Origin: Antedon mediterranea | Taxonomy: Eukaryota > Echinodermata > Crinoidea > Comatulida > Antedonidae | Direction of reading: 5' to 3' | Assembly: GCF_964355755.1 (NCBI RefSeq) | Contig: NC_092678.1 | Location: forward strand, 11,196,922 to 11,256,921 | DNA: 60,000 bases | Part shown: in pieces, positions 1 to 11,608 of the stretch | Layout: every line of letters starts with the position of its first letter | Position numbering within the stretch: position 1 is the stretch's first letter | Position numbers and translations under genes: made by a program | Notes under the pieces: model-generated | The model's database searches: none | What the model saw: only the letters and a program-made list of their open reading frames with translations | Told to the model about the DNA's origin: nothing

Positions 1-2962
1 TTGTATTGACTTGTACCATTGAATGGAACAAAATGATTAATTACTGGCCATTGTATTGAGTTGTACCATTGAATGGAACGAAATGATTAATTACTGGCCA
101 TTGAATTGAGTTGTACCATTGAATGGAACAAAATGATTAATTACTGGCCATTGTATTGAGTTGTATCCTTGAATGGAACAAAATGATTAATTACTGGCCA
201 TTGAATTGAGTTGTACCATTGAATGGAACAAAATGATTAATTATTGGCCATTGTATTGACTTGTACCATTGAATGGAACAAAATGATTAATTACTGGCCA
301 TTGTATTGAGTTGTACCATTGAATGGAACGAAATGGTTAATTACTGGCCATTGTATTGAGTTGTACCATTGAATGGAACAAAATGATTAATTACTGGCCA
401 TTGTTTTGAGTTGTACCATTGAATGGAACGAAATGATTAATTACTGGCAATTGTATTGAGTTGTACCATTGAATGGAACAAAATGATTAATTACTGGCCA
501 TTGTTTTGAGTTGTACCATTGAATGGAACGAAATGATTAATTACTGGCAATTGTATTGAGTTGTACCATTGAATGGAACAAAATGATTAATTATTGGCCA
601 TTGTATTGAGTTGTACTATTGAATGGAACAAAATGATTAATTACTAACCATTGTATTGAGTTGTACCATTGAATGGAACAAAATGATTAATTACTGATCA
701 TTGAATGGAACAAAATGATTACTTACTGGCCATTTTATTGAGTTGTACCATTGAAGGGAACAAATGATTAATTACTGACCATTGAATGGAACAAAATGAT
801 TAATTACTGGCCATTGTATTGAGTTGTACCATTGAATTGAACAAAATGATTAATTAATTACTGGCCATTGTATTGAATTGTGCTATTGAATTGAACAAAA
901 TGATTAATTACTGGCCATTGTATTGAGTTGTACCATTGAATGGAACAAAATGATTAATTACTGGCCATTGTATTGACTTGTACCATTGAATGGAACAAAA
1001 TGATTAATTACTGGCCATTGTATTGAGTTGTACCATTGAATGGAACGAAATGATTAATTACTGGCCATTGTATTGAGTTGTACCATTGAATGGAACAAAA
1101 TGATTAATTACTAACCATTGTATTGAGTTGTACCATTGAATGGAACAAAATGATTAATTACTGGCCATTGAATTGAGTTGTACCATTGAATGGAACAAAA
1201 TGATTAATTACTGGCCATTGTATTGAGTTGTATCCTTGAATGGAACAAAATGATTAATTACTGGCCATTGAATTGAGTTGTACCATTGAATGGAACAAAA
1301 TGATTAATTATTGGCCATTGTATTGAGTTGTACCATTGAATGGAAAAAAATGATTAATTACTGGCCATTGTATTGAGTTGTACCATTGAATTGAACAAAA
1401 TGATTAATTACTGGCCATTGTATTGAGTTGTACCATTGAATTGAACAAAATGATTAATTACTGTCCATTGTATTGAGTTGTACCATTGAATGGAACAAAA
1501 TGATTAATTACTGGCCATTGTATTGAGTTGTACCATTGAATGGAACAAAATGATTAATTACTGGCCATTGTATTGAGTTGTACCATTGAATGGAACAAAA
1601 TGATTAATTACTGGCCATTGTATTGAGTTGTACCATTGAATGGAGCAAAATGCTTAATTACTGGCCATTGTATTGAGTTGTACCATTGAATGGAACAAAA
1701 TGCTTAATTACTGGCCATTGTATTGAGTTGTACCATTGAATGGAACGAAATGATTAATTACTGGCCATTGTATTGAGTTGTACCATTGAATGGAACAAAA
1801 TGATTAATTACTAACCATTGTATTGAGTTGTACCATTGAATGGAACAAACTGATTAATTACTGGCCATTGTATTGAGTTGTACCATTGAATGGAACGAAA
1901 TGAATAATTACTGGCCATTGTATTGAGTTGTACCATTGAATGGAACAAAATGATTAATTACTAACCATTGTATTGAGTTCTACCATTGAATGGAACAAAA
2001 TCATTAATTACTGGCCATTGAATTGAGTTGTACCATTGAATGGAACTAAATGATTAATTACTGGCCATTGTATTGAGTTGTACCCTTGAATGGAACAAAA
2101 TGATTATTTACTGGCCATTTAATTGAGTTGTACCATTGAATGGAACAAAATGATTCATTACTGGCCATTGTATTGAGTTGTACCCTTGAATGGAACAAAA
2201 TGATTAATTTTTGGCCATTGTATTGAGTTGTACCATTCAATGGAACAAAATGATTACTTACTGGCCATTTTATTGAGTTGTACCATTGAAGGGAACAAAT
2301 GATTAATTACTGGCCATTGTATTGAGTTGTACCATTGAATGGAACAAAATGATTAATTACTGGCCATTGTATTGAGTTGTACCATTGAATGGAACGAAAT
2401 GATTAATTACTGGCCATTGTATTGAGTTGTACCATTGAATGGAACAAAATGATTAATTACTAACCATTGTATTGAGTTGTACCATTGAATGGAACAAAAT
2501 AATTAATTACTAACCATTGTATTAAGTTGTACCATTGAATGGAACAAAATGATTACTTACTGGCCATTTTATTGAGTTGTACCATTGAAGGGAACAAATG
2601 ATTAATTACTGGCCATTGTATTGAGTTGTACCATTGAATGGAACAAAATTTTGTACAATTGAATGGAAAAAAATGATTAATTACTGGCCATTGTATTGAC
2701 TTGTACCATTGAATCGAACAAAATGATTAATTACTGGCCATTGTATTGAGTTGTACCATTGAATGGAACAAAATGATTAATTACTGGCCATTGTATTGAG
2801 TTGTACCATTGAATGGAACAAACTGATTAATTACTGGCCATTGCATTGAGTTGTACCATTGAATGGAACAAAATGATTAATTACTGGCCATTGTATTGAG
2901 TTGTACCATTGAATGGAACAAAATGATTAATCACTGGCCATTGTATTGAGTTGTGCCATTGA
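1..2962. repeat. S1 satellite, 50-bp unit, left block
   Basis: Head-to-tail copies of a 50-bp unit containing the core ttgtaccattgaatggaac followed by an AT-rich part ending in attactggcca. Most copies differ from one another at a few positions. Recurrent variants (ttgaattgag, ttgtatcctt, actaacca, aacgaaatg) come back in blocks, which indicates amplification of multi-unit blocks. Some units are shortened, as near 690-790, 2280-2310 and 2580-2610. The block stops inside a unit at 2962, where LINE-A begins. The array starts before the window. Short ORFs through it have no coding signature. Confidence 0.97.
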
Positions 2963-3142
2963 TATACAATCGAGAAGCGATGCGAGTAAGACGTGTCGAA
3001 TAATCGCTCCTGGAAATCAAACATTTCACGTGTCACACCAGCTGAATGCATTGTTACACATAGTCGCAACCTACGTTTACTATTGTTCATTTACCTCAAG
3101 GAATTTTGTTTACTCGATTTCAGTGTTTTATTTGCCCGCAAC

Positions 3143-3967
3143 ATGGGCGGTGGTAAGCCAAAAGGAGGACAGAGGGACGATTCGCCTGCAGCCAGGCCAC
3201 GTCGTAACCAAAAAGAGGCTGAAGGAAAAGGCATCCCTTGCCTTAATGATAAATTAGATAAGTCCAATTGCGACATAGACTCTAAGGAAATCGCTGGCAT
3301 TATCCAATCTGAATTGAAACTCTTATTTGATGGCAAATCGGACATATTGGATAACTTAGCGAAACAAATAACATCGATGATCAAGGACCAACTGGCTGAG
3401 CATATTATGCAAATTGTTAGTAAAGCCACTATGGATGCTCTTAGATTTGAACTTGACGAGTCGAATGATCGCATGAAGAAAATGGAACAGGAAATCGAGG
3501 ACATTAGGGAATCACTGGATGAAAGTGAACAATATTCCAGGAGGAACTGTTTGGTGATACACGGACTGGAGGAGAAAGTAGGTGAGAATACCGATAATAT
3601 TGTTACACAATTATTTAGTTCTAAGATGAACCTTACGGTGAATCATAATGACATTGATAGGAGTCACAGACTAGGCCCCAAGAAACCAAGTAACGGCAAG
3701 CCCCGGGGAGTTATTGTGAAGTTCGCTCAATACAATAAAAGAAATGAAGTTTATAAAGCAAAAAGAAAACTGAAAGGTACCGATACCTTTATAAACGAGA
3801 ACCTAACAATGAAAAGGATGAAATTGTTAAGAACCATCAAAACCCAGCATAATTCCGCCTTGACCGCAGTCTGGACCCAAGATGGACGCATACATGTACT
3901 AACTAAGAATAATAAGAAGATTATCGTAACAAAATTTTCCGATCTCAACAAACTGCATTCCACCTAA
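3143..3967 (+). CDS. LINE-A ORF1 protein (coiled coil plus RRM-like nucleic-acid binding)
   Basis: ORF1 proteins of LINEs bind the element RNA and act as nucleic-acid chaperones in the ribonucleoprotein. The reading frame is open from 2993, but that codon is GTG. The first ATG is at 3143 and begins MGGGKPKGG, so I use it, giving about 274 aa. The N-terminus is basic and low complexity. A helical, heptad-like acidic segment follows, and then the YSRRN motif that begins the RRM-like domain (RNCLVIHGLEE), with DIDRSHRLGPK and a basic KRKLKGTDTFINENLT stretch as in ORF1 of CR1/L1-type elements. The minus-strand LINE-C at 26-38 kb has a closely similar ORF1. No frameshift or stop is seen. Confidence 0.88.
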   Translation: MGGGKPKGGQRDDSPAARPRRNQKEAEGKGIPCLNDKLDKSNCDIDSKEIAGIIQSELKLLFDGKSDILDNLAKQITSMIKDQLAEHIMQIVSKATMDALRFELDESNDRMKKMEQEIEDIRESLDESEQYSRRNCLVIHGLEEKVGENTDNIVTQLFSSKMNLTVNHNDIDRSHRLGPKKPSNGKPRGVIVKFAQYNKRNEVYKAKRKLKGTDTFINENLTMKRMKLLRTIKTQHNSALTAVWTQDGRIHVLTKNNKKIIVTKFSDLNKLHST

Positions 3968-4232
3968 TTTACCGTGTGGTAGTACATTAAATGTGAAATT
4001 TTGAGATTTCTTGTTTTTGCCCTGAAACCAGAATTTTAACTATTGTATACATTATAGACTGCATTAACTGTTTGGTGTGTGTGCTTTATTGTGATTCTTT
4101 TTATTGTAAATTGTGTTTTTTTTTTATTATTGTATTGCTAACCTGCCGGTTTTTAGTCATTTATTTGAACGCCATTTTGCTTAACAGCTTTGGTGAATTG
4201 ATTATATTTTGTTCTTTTTCCAATACTACTTT

Positions 4233-7226
4233 ATGAGCACGACTCAATATGAAAATAAATCGAGTCCTACACATTCCATAGATTGCTTTGAAAGTGACGA
4301 GGCTGGTTTATGCAAATATTTCACTCCAACACAACTTAATGAGCTACAGGCGCAAATTGATAACAATGGTATCTTTACAACGTTACACATGAATGCACGT
4401 AGTCTTCCAAAACACTTCGACGAAATTAGCATTATGTTAGATACCATAGGTCGTGCGTTTGATGTACTTGGTTTCTCGGAAACCTGGATAAATAAGAACA
4501 CGCCAATTGACTTATTAAATATCAATGGATACAATATGTACACTTGTAATAGAGAAGGTAGAGTCGGTGGTGGAGTTTGTCTATATTTAAAAGAACAAAT
4601 CAACACCGTAACACGTGATGATTTTGTATTTAATGATAACTCCATTGATTCACTTTTTCTAGAAATAATAAACACAAACGGCAAAAATACTATTGTAGGT
4701 ATGTTGTATCGACCACCAAATTCAAACGTCAACTCATTTAACTCTGATCTGGAAGAAATCTTACATAAACTTAATCGCGAAAACAAAAACTGCTATATCT
4801 TAGGAGATTTTAATCAAGACTTATTAAAATATGACATTCAAAAAACAACACAGGAATTCACAAACATTATTTACTCAACATCTTTTAATCCATTAATCAA
4901 CTTACCCACCAGAATAACATCGTCTTCTGCTACTATTTTAGATAATATTATTACAAATGATGATAACATTTCGCATTGTGGAGTAATAGTCACTGACATT
5001 ACCGATCATCTACCCATTTTCATGACAACACACTTGTCATTAAATACTAACACACAAGCTCCAATTACAAAACAAAAAGTAATTAATGATACAACATTAA
5101 ATAACTTGCTTATTGCTATTTCTAATGAGGATTGGGGTGAACTATATTTATGCACAGATACCAATACATCATATAACCTATTTATTAATAAACTATCCAA
5201 TCTCATAGATAGTAACATACCTACAAAAAGTAATAAGCCAAATGGTAATACAAAGAAAAAACCATGGATCACAACAGGAATTTTGATTTCAATAAAAAAG
5301 AAAAATAAACTTTATAAAAAATACCTTAAAAACCCAACACAATCATTAAAAAATATATATAAAAAGTACAAAAATAAATTAACTCATTTAATTAGAATTC
5401 GGAAAAAACAATATTATTCCAAAAAACTGGATGCAGCTCGACACGATTCAAAGCAAACATGGAAAGTTTTAAATGAAGTTCTAAATAGAAAAAAATCGAG
5501 TGTTAAGCCAAATGAGGTAATTAACCATAGTAATAAAACTTTGGTATGTGATCCAAAAGGTATGTCTGACGCTTTTAATGACTTCTTCTCCAACATTGGA
5601 AATGAATTAGCAAACAAAATACCAAATGTAAACAATTCTGACTTTAAACAATATATGAAAGAGAGTCAATCCCAATCCATATTTTTCAATCCTACGAATG
5701 AAGAAGAGGTCATTGAAATAGTTAGTCAAATCAAAAATTCAAATTCAGAAGGTGTTGATAACTTAAGTAATTGCATTCTAAAACATATTATTGCTGCTGT
5801 GGCATCTCCTCTTGTACATATCTTTAACCTCTCTCTTGAGACAGGCATGGTCCCTGATAGTATGAAAGTAGCTAGAGTAGTTCCAATTTTTAAATCTGGC
5901 AATAAAAGTGACGTCAGTAATTATAGGCCGATCTCTATTCTGCCTACCGCTTCAAAAATTCTTGAAAAAATTGTTCAAATTAGAGTAAATAATTATATCA
6001 CAAAGTTTAACATCCTTAATAATGCACAATATGGTTTCAGAAAAAACAGTTCTACTTTTATGGCCGTTATAGATCTGGTTGAACGAATAACCGATGCGCT
6101 TGATAAGAAAAAAAATACCATCGGAATATTTATTGATTTGTCAAAAGCGTTTGACACCATCAACCATGATATACTTCTTAAAAAATTGGAACACTATGGC
6201 ATAAGAGGCACGGCCCTTAAATGGTTTAGAAACTATATTAGTGGAAGGAAACAATTTACGTCTATTGATAACACAAGTTCGTGTTTGATGGATATAAATT
6301 GCGGTGTACCACAGGGTTCAATTCTGGGGCCTCTACTTTTTATTTTGTACATTAACGATGTATTTAATTGCTCAAACTCGTTATCTTTTGTTTTATTTGC
6401 TGACGACACAAACATATCTGCATCTCACGAAAACTTGGATACGCTCATAGAACTAGTTAATGGTGAACTAAAAAATGTTTCGGATTGGTTCATGTGCAAT
6501 AAACTATCAATCAACGTTAAAAAAACTAATTACATAATTTTCCGCAATCAGCGAAATCCAAGTAATTTAGAGAATGTAAATATTTATGTCAACAATAAAA
6601 GAATAGATAGAGTTAAATCGACTAAATTCCTTGGAGTACATATTGATGAATTTCTCACATATAAGAACCACATCAATGTTACAGCTAGGAAAATATCTCG
6701 ATATGTAGGCATACTATATAAAGTAAGACATTTTTTACCAACCTATGCTCTCTGGACAATATACAAATCACTCATTGAACCAGTATTAAATTATTGCAAC
6801 ATAATATGGTGTAGCACATTTCCAAGTTATTTAGATGAGTTATTTAAACTCCAGAAAAGGGCATTACGAGCTATAACATGGTCAAAGTTTAATGATTCAA
6901 TGACTGAATGTTTCTATAAATTTAAACTTCTTAAAATTGCTGATATCAATAAGTACCAAATTGGGCTTTTCATGTATAATGTTACTACTAATCAGGACGT
7001 GCGTTTTTCATCGCTCTTTATTAAAAATGGTTCTTACCATAATTATAATACAAGATCTAAAGACAAAATGAGACTCAGAAAACGTAATCGTACTTCTACT
7101 AGTTTTACTGTGTCATGTGTGGGACCCAAATTGTGGAATGACTTGAATTACGAACTACAAAGTACCAAATCAATATATATATTTAAATCATTGTTTAAAG
7201 AACATTTATTATCATTTTACAAATAA
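4233..7226 (+). CDS. LINE-A ORF2: AP endonuclease and reverse transcriptase
   Basis: This ORF encodes the enzyme for target-primed reverse transcription. The frame opens at a TTG at 4209, and the first ATG is at 4233 (997 aa). The N-terminal apurinic-type endonuclease shows HMNARSL, GFSETWI, MLYRPP, LGDFNQDLL and TDHLPIF. The reverse transcriptase follows with VVPIFKSG, NYRPISILP, GFRKNSST, FIDLSKAFDTINH, GVPQGSILGPLLFILYIND and the catalytic FADD at about residues 722-725. A C-terminal thumb and connection region follows (LKWF, TKFLGVHID, LNYCNIIW). The order is that of the Jockey/CR1/L2 group. No RNase H domain or disrupting mutation is evident. It lies 265 bp after ORF1. Confidence 0.95.
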   Translation: MSTTQYENKSSPTHSIDCFESDEAGLCKYFTPTQLNELQAQIDNNGIFTTLHMNARSLPKHFDEISIMLDTIGRAFDVLGFSETWINKNTPIDLLNINGYNMYTCNREGRVGGGVCLYLKEQINTVTRDDFVFNDNSIDSLFLEIINTNGKNTIVGMLYRPPNSNVNSFNSDLEEILHKLNRENKNCYILGDFNQDLLKYDIQKTTQEFTNIIYSTSFNPLINLPTRITSSSATILDNIITNDDNISHCGVIVTDITDHLPIFMTTHLSLNTNTQAPITKQKVINDTTLNNLLIAISNEDWGELYLCTDTNTSYNLFINKLSNLIDSNIPTKSNKPNGNTKKKPWITTGILISIKKKNKLYKKYLKNPTQSLKNIYKKYKNKLTHLIRIRKKQYYSKKLDAARHDSKQTWKVLNEVLNRKKSSVKPNEVINHSNKTLVCDPKGMSDAFNDFFSNIGNELANKIPNVNNSDFKQYMKESQSQSIFFNPTNEEEVIEIVSQIKNSNSEGVDNLSNCILKHIIAAVASPLVHIFNLSLETGMVPDSMKVARVVPIFKSGNKSDVSNYRPISILPTASKILEKIVQIRVNNYITKFNILNNAQYGFRKNSSTFMAVIDLVERITDALDKKKNTIGIFIDLSKAFDTINHDILLKKLEHYGIRGTALKWFRNYISGRKQFTSIDNTSSCLMDINCGVPQGSILGPLLFILYINDVFNCSNSLSFVLFADDTNISASHENLDTLIELVNGELKNVSDWFMCNKLSINVKKTNYIIFRNQRNPSNLENVNIYVNNKRIDRVKSTKFLGVHIDEFLTYKNHINVTARKISRYVGILYKVRHFLPTYALWTIYKSLIEPVLNYCNIIWCSTFPSYLDELFKLQKRALRAITWSKFNDSMTECFYKFKLLKIADINKYQIGLFMYNVTTNQDVRFSSLFIKNGSYHNYNTRSKDKMRLRKRNRTSTSFTVSCVGPKLWNDLNYELQSTKSIYIFKSLFKEHLLSFYK

Positions 7227-7435
7227 TTTTAAAAATTATACTTGTTGCAGGATTTAGCTTTTTTATTATTTATGTTTTAGTTTTTTAGGCTAGTTAGGGA
7301 CTTAGGGGGACACAACTAATCAAGCTCTTTTGAGTTTTTATGTGTTTCCTTTTCATCTTTTTTATGTTCTCATATATTGTTGTTGTATATTTTCATGATA
7401 GAGGATGAATAAAGAATATTTGAATTTGAATTTGA

Positions 7436-9592
7436 ATGGAACAAAATGATTAATTACTGGCCATTGTATTGAGTGGTACCATTGAATGGAACAAAATGAT
7501 TAATTACTGGCCATTGTATTGAGTTGTACCATTGAATGGAACGAAATGATTAATTACTGGCCATTGTATTGAGTTGTACCATTGAATGGAACAAGATGAT
7601 TAATTACTGGCCATTGTATTGAGTTGTACCATTGATTGGAACAAAATGATTAATTACTGGCCATTGCATTGAGTTGTACCATTGAATGGAACAAAATGAT
7701 TAATTACTGGCCATTGCATTGAGTTGTACCATTGAATGGAACAAAATGATTAATTACTGGCCATTGTATTTAGTTGTACCATTGAATGAAACAAAATGAT
7801 TAATTACTGGCCATTGTATTGAGTTGTACCATTGAATGGAACAAAATGATTAATTACTGGCCATTGCATTGAGTTGTACCATTGAATGGAACAAACTGAT
7901 TAATTACTGGCCATTGCATTGAGTTGTACCATTGAATGGAACAAAATGATTAATTACTGGCCATTGTATTGAGTTGTACCATTGAATGGAACAAAATGAT
8001 TAATCACTGGCCATTGTATTGAGTTGTGCCATTGAATGGAACAAAATGATTAATTACTGGCCATTGTATTGAGTGGTACCATTGAATGGAACGAAATGAT
8101 TAATTACTGGCCATTGTATTGAGTTGTACCATTGAATGGAACAAAATGATTAATTACTGGCCATTGTATTGAGTTGTACCATTGAATGGAACGAAATGAT
8201 TAATTACTGGCCATTGTACTGAGTTGTATCATTGAATGGAACAAGATGATTAATTACTGGCCATTGTATTGAGTTGTTCCATTGATTGGAACAAAATGAT
8301 TAATTACTGGCCATTGCATTGAGTTGTACCATTGAATGGAACAAAATGATTAATTACTGGCCATTGTATTTAGTTGTACCATTGAATGAAACAAAATGAT
8401 TAATTACTGGCCATTGTATTGAGTTGTACCATTGAATGGAACAAAATGATTAATTACTGGCCATTGCATTGAGTTGTACCATTGAATGGAACAAAATGAT
8501 TAATTACTGGCCATTGCATTGAGTTGTACCATTGAATGGAACAAAATGATTAATTACTGGCCATTGTATTGAGTTGTACCATTGAATGGAACAAAATGAT
8601 TAATCACTGGCCATTGTATTGAGTTGTGCCATTGAATGGAACAAAATGATTAATTACTGGCCATTGTATTGAGTGGTACCATTGAATGGAACAAAATGAT
8701 TAATTACTGGCCATTGTATTGAGTTGTAGCATTGAATGGAACGAAATGATTAATTACTGGCCATTGTATTGAGTTGTACCATTGAATGGAACAAGATGAT
8801 TAATTACTGGCCATTGTATTGAGTTGTACCATTGATTGGAACAAAATGATTAATTACTGGCCATTGCATTGAGTTTTACCATTGAATGGAACAAAATGAT
8901 TAATTACTGGCCATTGTATTGAGTTGTACCATTGAATGGAACAAAATGATTAATTACTGGCCATTGTATTGAGTTGTACCATTGAATGGAAGAAAATGAT
9001 TAATTACTGGCCATTGCATTGAGTTGTACCATTGAATGGAAGAAAATGATTAATTACTGGCCATTGTATTTAGTTGTACCATTGAATGGAACAAAATGAT
9101 TAATTACTGGCCATTGTATTGAGTTGTACCATTGAATGGAACAAAATGATTAATTACTGGCCATTGTATTGAGTTGTGCCATTGAATGGAACAAAATGAT
9201 TAATTACTGGCCATTGTATTGAGTTTTACCATTGAATGGAACAAAATGATTAATTAATGGCCATTGTATTGAGTTGTGCCATTGAATGGAACAAAATGAT
9301 TAATTACTGGCCATTGTATTGAGTTTTACCATTGAATGGAACAAAATGATTAATTACTGAGTTGTACCATTGAATGGAACAAAATGATTAATTACTGGCC
9401 ATTGTATTGAGTTGTACCATTAAATGGAACGAAATGATTAATTAATGGCCATTGTATTGAGTTGTACCATTGAATGGAACAAAATGATTAATTACTGGCC
9501 ATTGCATTAAGTTGTACCATTGAATGGAACAAAATGATTAATTACTGGCCATTGTATTGAGTTGTACCATTGAATGGAACAAAATGATTAAT
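7436..9592. repeat. S1 satellite, right block, about 600-bp higher-order period
   Basis: Continuation of the 50-bp satellite after LINE-A, in the same phase. Variant units recur at exactly 600 bp: gagtggtacc at 7471, 8071 and 8671, and taatcactgg at 8001 and 8601. Other markers (acaagatgat at 7591, 8241 and 8791; attgattgga at 7631, 8281 and 8831) show 650- and 550-bp steps, so single units were gained or lost. A basic 12-mer higher-order repeat is therefore visible. The array ends abruptly at about 9592 in unrelated sequence. Confidence 0.95.
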
Positions 9593-11340
9593 GTCACTAA
9601 TGTCATACAAAATCAAAAAATTAAACTAGATTTAATTCGTCACTATGACGAATTATAGGTTATATGCATTAATTTAAATAAAGATAATTGATTGATTTAA
9701 GATATATTGATTGATTGATTTTCTCAGAATTAGTTATTTATAATTAATATATGATAGGATCTTGCTAACGCAAATACAATAGCCGGTATCATAATCCGAT
9801 CAAAGATCCTTCTGCGTATATAATGTCATAAACCACATTTGTGTTTTTATTTAGATTTCATTATAAACCATGTGTATAATCTATACACTAAGAAATACAA
9901 TTGAACAAACAATACGGATAATAAAATAAAATCTTATTTCGTTTCGTTTCCCAAGGTGAGACTCGAACTCGGTACCTTGAATGCTATAGACACGAGCAAA
10001 GACCACCGAGTCATACACAACTGACTAAAAGTTATGGAAAGATTCCTCCGTGTACTATGCAGTAACCACTTTGTTACAGATAGATTATTACATACCGCAA
10101 TGAATTATAATGTTTTACTATGATGACATCTTTAAAAATTTTTTTAAATGATGCACTGTCAAACTATATACTTTTAACTTTAATATATGAACTTCTTAAG
10201 GAAGAAAGTTAATGTTAAGTTTGTTATTTCGGCCTAAGAAAATGTTGTAATTTGTTTGGTTGTCGAAATTAATTTTTTTAAATTTAAAATGCCATTAATG
10301 ATGACTTAATCAACTTTTGTCCTCTTAATTTCATAATAAATCATACATATGATACAAACACTTCAAGAAAATAGGTGTTCCTGAGCATTCTAACGATATA
10401 TATTAATTTTAAAATTTAGCATATTTTCACCATTTTGTTAACTTACACGTGCTCGTATAACGCTGTTTCGAAAAGTGAATAAAATATGATATTATTAAAG
10501 AAAAATTATACAACAGTAATCGGACAAAAACAGTGCAAATTAACGTTTGACGCGCAGTGTGCGTGCAAAAATCTGCGCACTCATGGCAATTTTTTAAACG
10601 CTTAAAATTGCCTGAAACGTCGAAAATAAATTCTGACAATATTGAACATTTTAAGCTACGCACGTGATTGTATTGCTATATGATGAAATATGACCTGAAA
10701 TTTGTGAGTACCAAATTTTGTTTAAAAGTGATTCATGCTTGTGAAGATATGATTACAAACGTGATTTCGTTAAATCGCGCGTAAACTGCGTAATGTTTGA
10801 TTGCGCACCATGAAAACATAACCACATCGATTCCTGGCCATAAGGAATATACTCTGAAAAATTGACTTAGCTAGATGAAACTGATGCCAAGATAATTCAC
10901 GGACAAAATAGGGCTAAGGAAAGAATAAATAAATAAAGATCCTGACAGAATCAAGAGGTTATATACATGATAATGCATATAACCTAATTACGTCATCATG
11001 ATTATTTTATTGTCTTCAGTCCTAATATAATAGTGCATATTATTACTGAATTAATATTACAATATTTTGCCTTAAGTTCCAAGTTAATTGCCTAACCATA
11101 ATTACTGGAATAAACAATTGATGACTTACGATTTGCAACTAGAAGATGAAATACAGTAGTAGGAAGCAATGAAGTACGAAACCTACAAAAAATATGATTA
11201 ACATTAAATGTTTATAGTAAACACAAGTTTTGAAATAATTTAATAAATTAATCTGTAAAGTTAAATGAGGCACTGTTACAAACGGAAATTTGGGAGGGCA
11301 ATGTGGAATTATATTTCATTATTTACAGGTAAGTCAAACT
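9593..11340. other. AT-rich non-coding stretch
   Basis: No convincing coding sequence. The first 130 bp end in a gattgattgattgatt run (9690-9722), resembling the short-repeat 3' tail of a CR1-like LINE. Two segments of about 45 bp, near 9800 (aagatccttctgcgt) and 10030 (aagattcctccgtgt), resemble each other and suggest an old local duplication. ORFs of 60-80 codons here have no recognisable domain. Confidence 0.5.
9948..10020 (-). repeat. tRNA-like sequence, probable SINE head or tRNA pseudogene
   Basis: On the minus strand the sequence contains an internal promoter B-box-like element (gagttcgagtctcacc) about 45 bp downstream of an A-box-like gactcggtggtc. This is the arrangement of a tRNA gene of the Ser/Leu kind. 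I could not fold a complete cloverleaf by eye and no CCA-adjacent acceptor stem is clear, so a SINE head or decayed tRNA is more likely than an active tRNA gene. Confidence 0.4.
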
Positions 11341-11608
11341 GTTTTAAATATGGTTCAGAGTCATGTCACAAAAACTATTTTAAACATGGTTCACAGTTAT
11401 GTCACAAAAATTATTTTAACAAATTGTTCAGAGTCATGTCACAAAAACTATTTTAAACATGGTTCAGAGTCATGTCACAAAAACTATTTTAAACATGGTT
11501 CAGAGTCATGTCATAAAAACTATTTTAAACATGGTTCAGAGTCATGTCACAAAAACTATTTTAAACATGGTTCAGAGTCATGTCACAAAAACTATTTTAA
11601 CAAATCAA
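11341..11608. repeat. 36-bp minisatellite
   Basis: About seven tandem copies of a 36-bp unit with core ggttcagagtcatgtcac followed by aaaaactattttaaac. Copies differ by single substitutions and one contains an aaca expansion. Because 36 is a multiple of three, all three forward frames stay open and give periodic peptides such as MVQSHVTKTILN. These are artefacts of the period and not evidence of a gene. Confidence 0.93.

Larger units (their letters stand above)
2963..7435 (+). mobile_element. LINE-A, CR1/L2-like non-LTR retrotransposon, apparently full length
   Basis: A 4473-bp insertion inside the S1 satellite. It has a roughly 180-bp leader, ORF1, a 265-bp spacer, ORF2 and a roughly 200-bp 3' UTR ending in an AATAAA-type signal and a short repeat tail made of tttgaa units. 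It lacks a poly(A) tail, as is usual for CR1/L2-type LINEs. Satellite unit order continues exactly across the two junctions. The only possible target duplication is the 4-bp ttga at 2959-2962 and 7432-7435, and that is ambiguous because the tail itself contains ttga. Both ORFs are open, so the copy is probably recent. Clade assignment is from protein motifs only. Confidence 0.93.

Noticed and set aside
2058-3090. Minus-strand ORFs through the S1 satellite
   Set aside because: Periodic peptides (YNGQ.., LFHSR..) produced by the 50-bp repeat; no domain or start context.
2993-3142. ORF1 start of LINE-A at 2993
   Set aside because: The codon is GTG; the first ATG in frame is 3143, and the intervening residues look like translated 5' UTR.
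1-9592. CRISPR array
   Set aside because: Repeats are directly tandem with no unique spacers, and the context is eukaryotic.
9948-10020. Functional tRNA gene
   Set aside because: A/B-box-like sequences exist but I could not fit a complete cloverleaf; called tRNA-like only.
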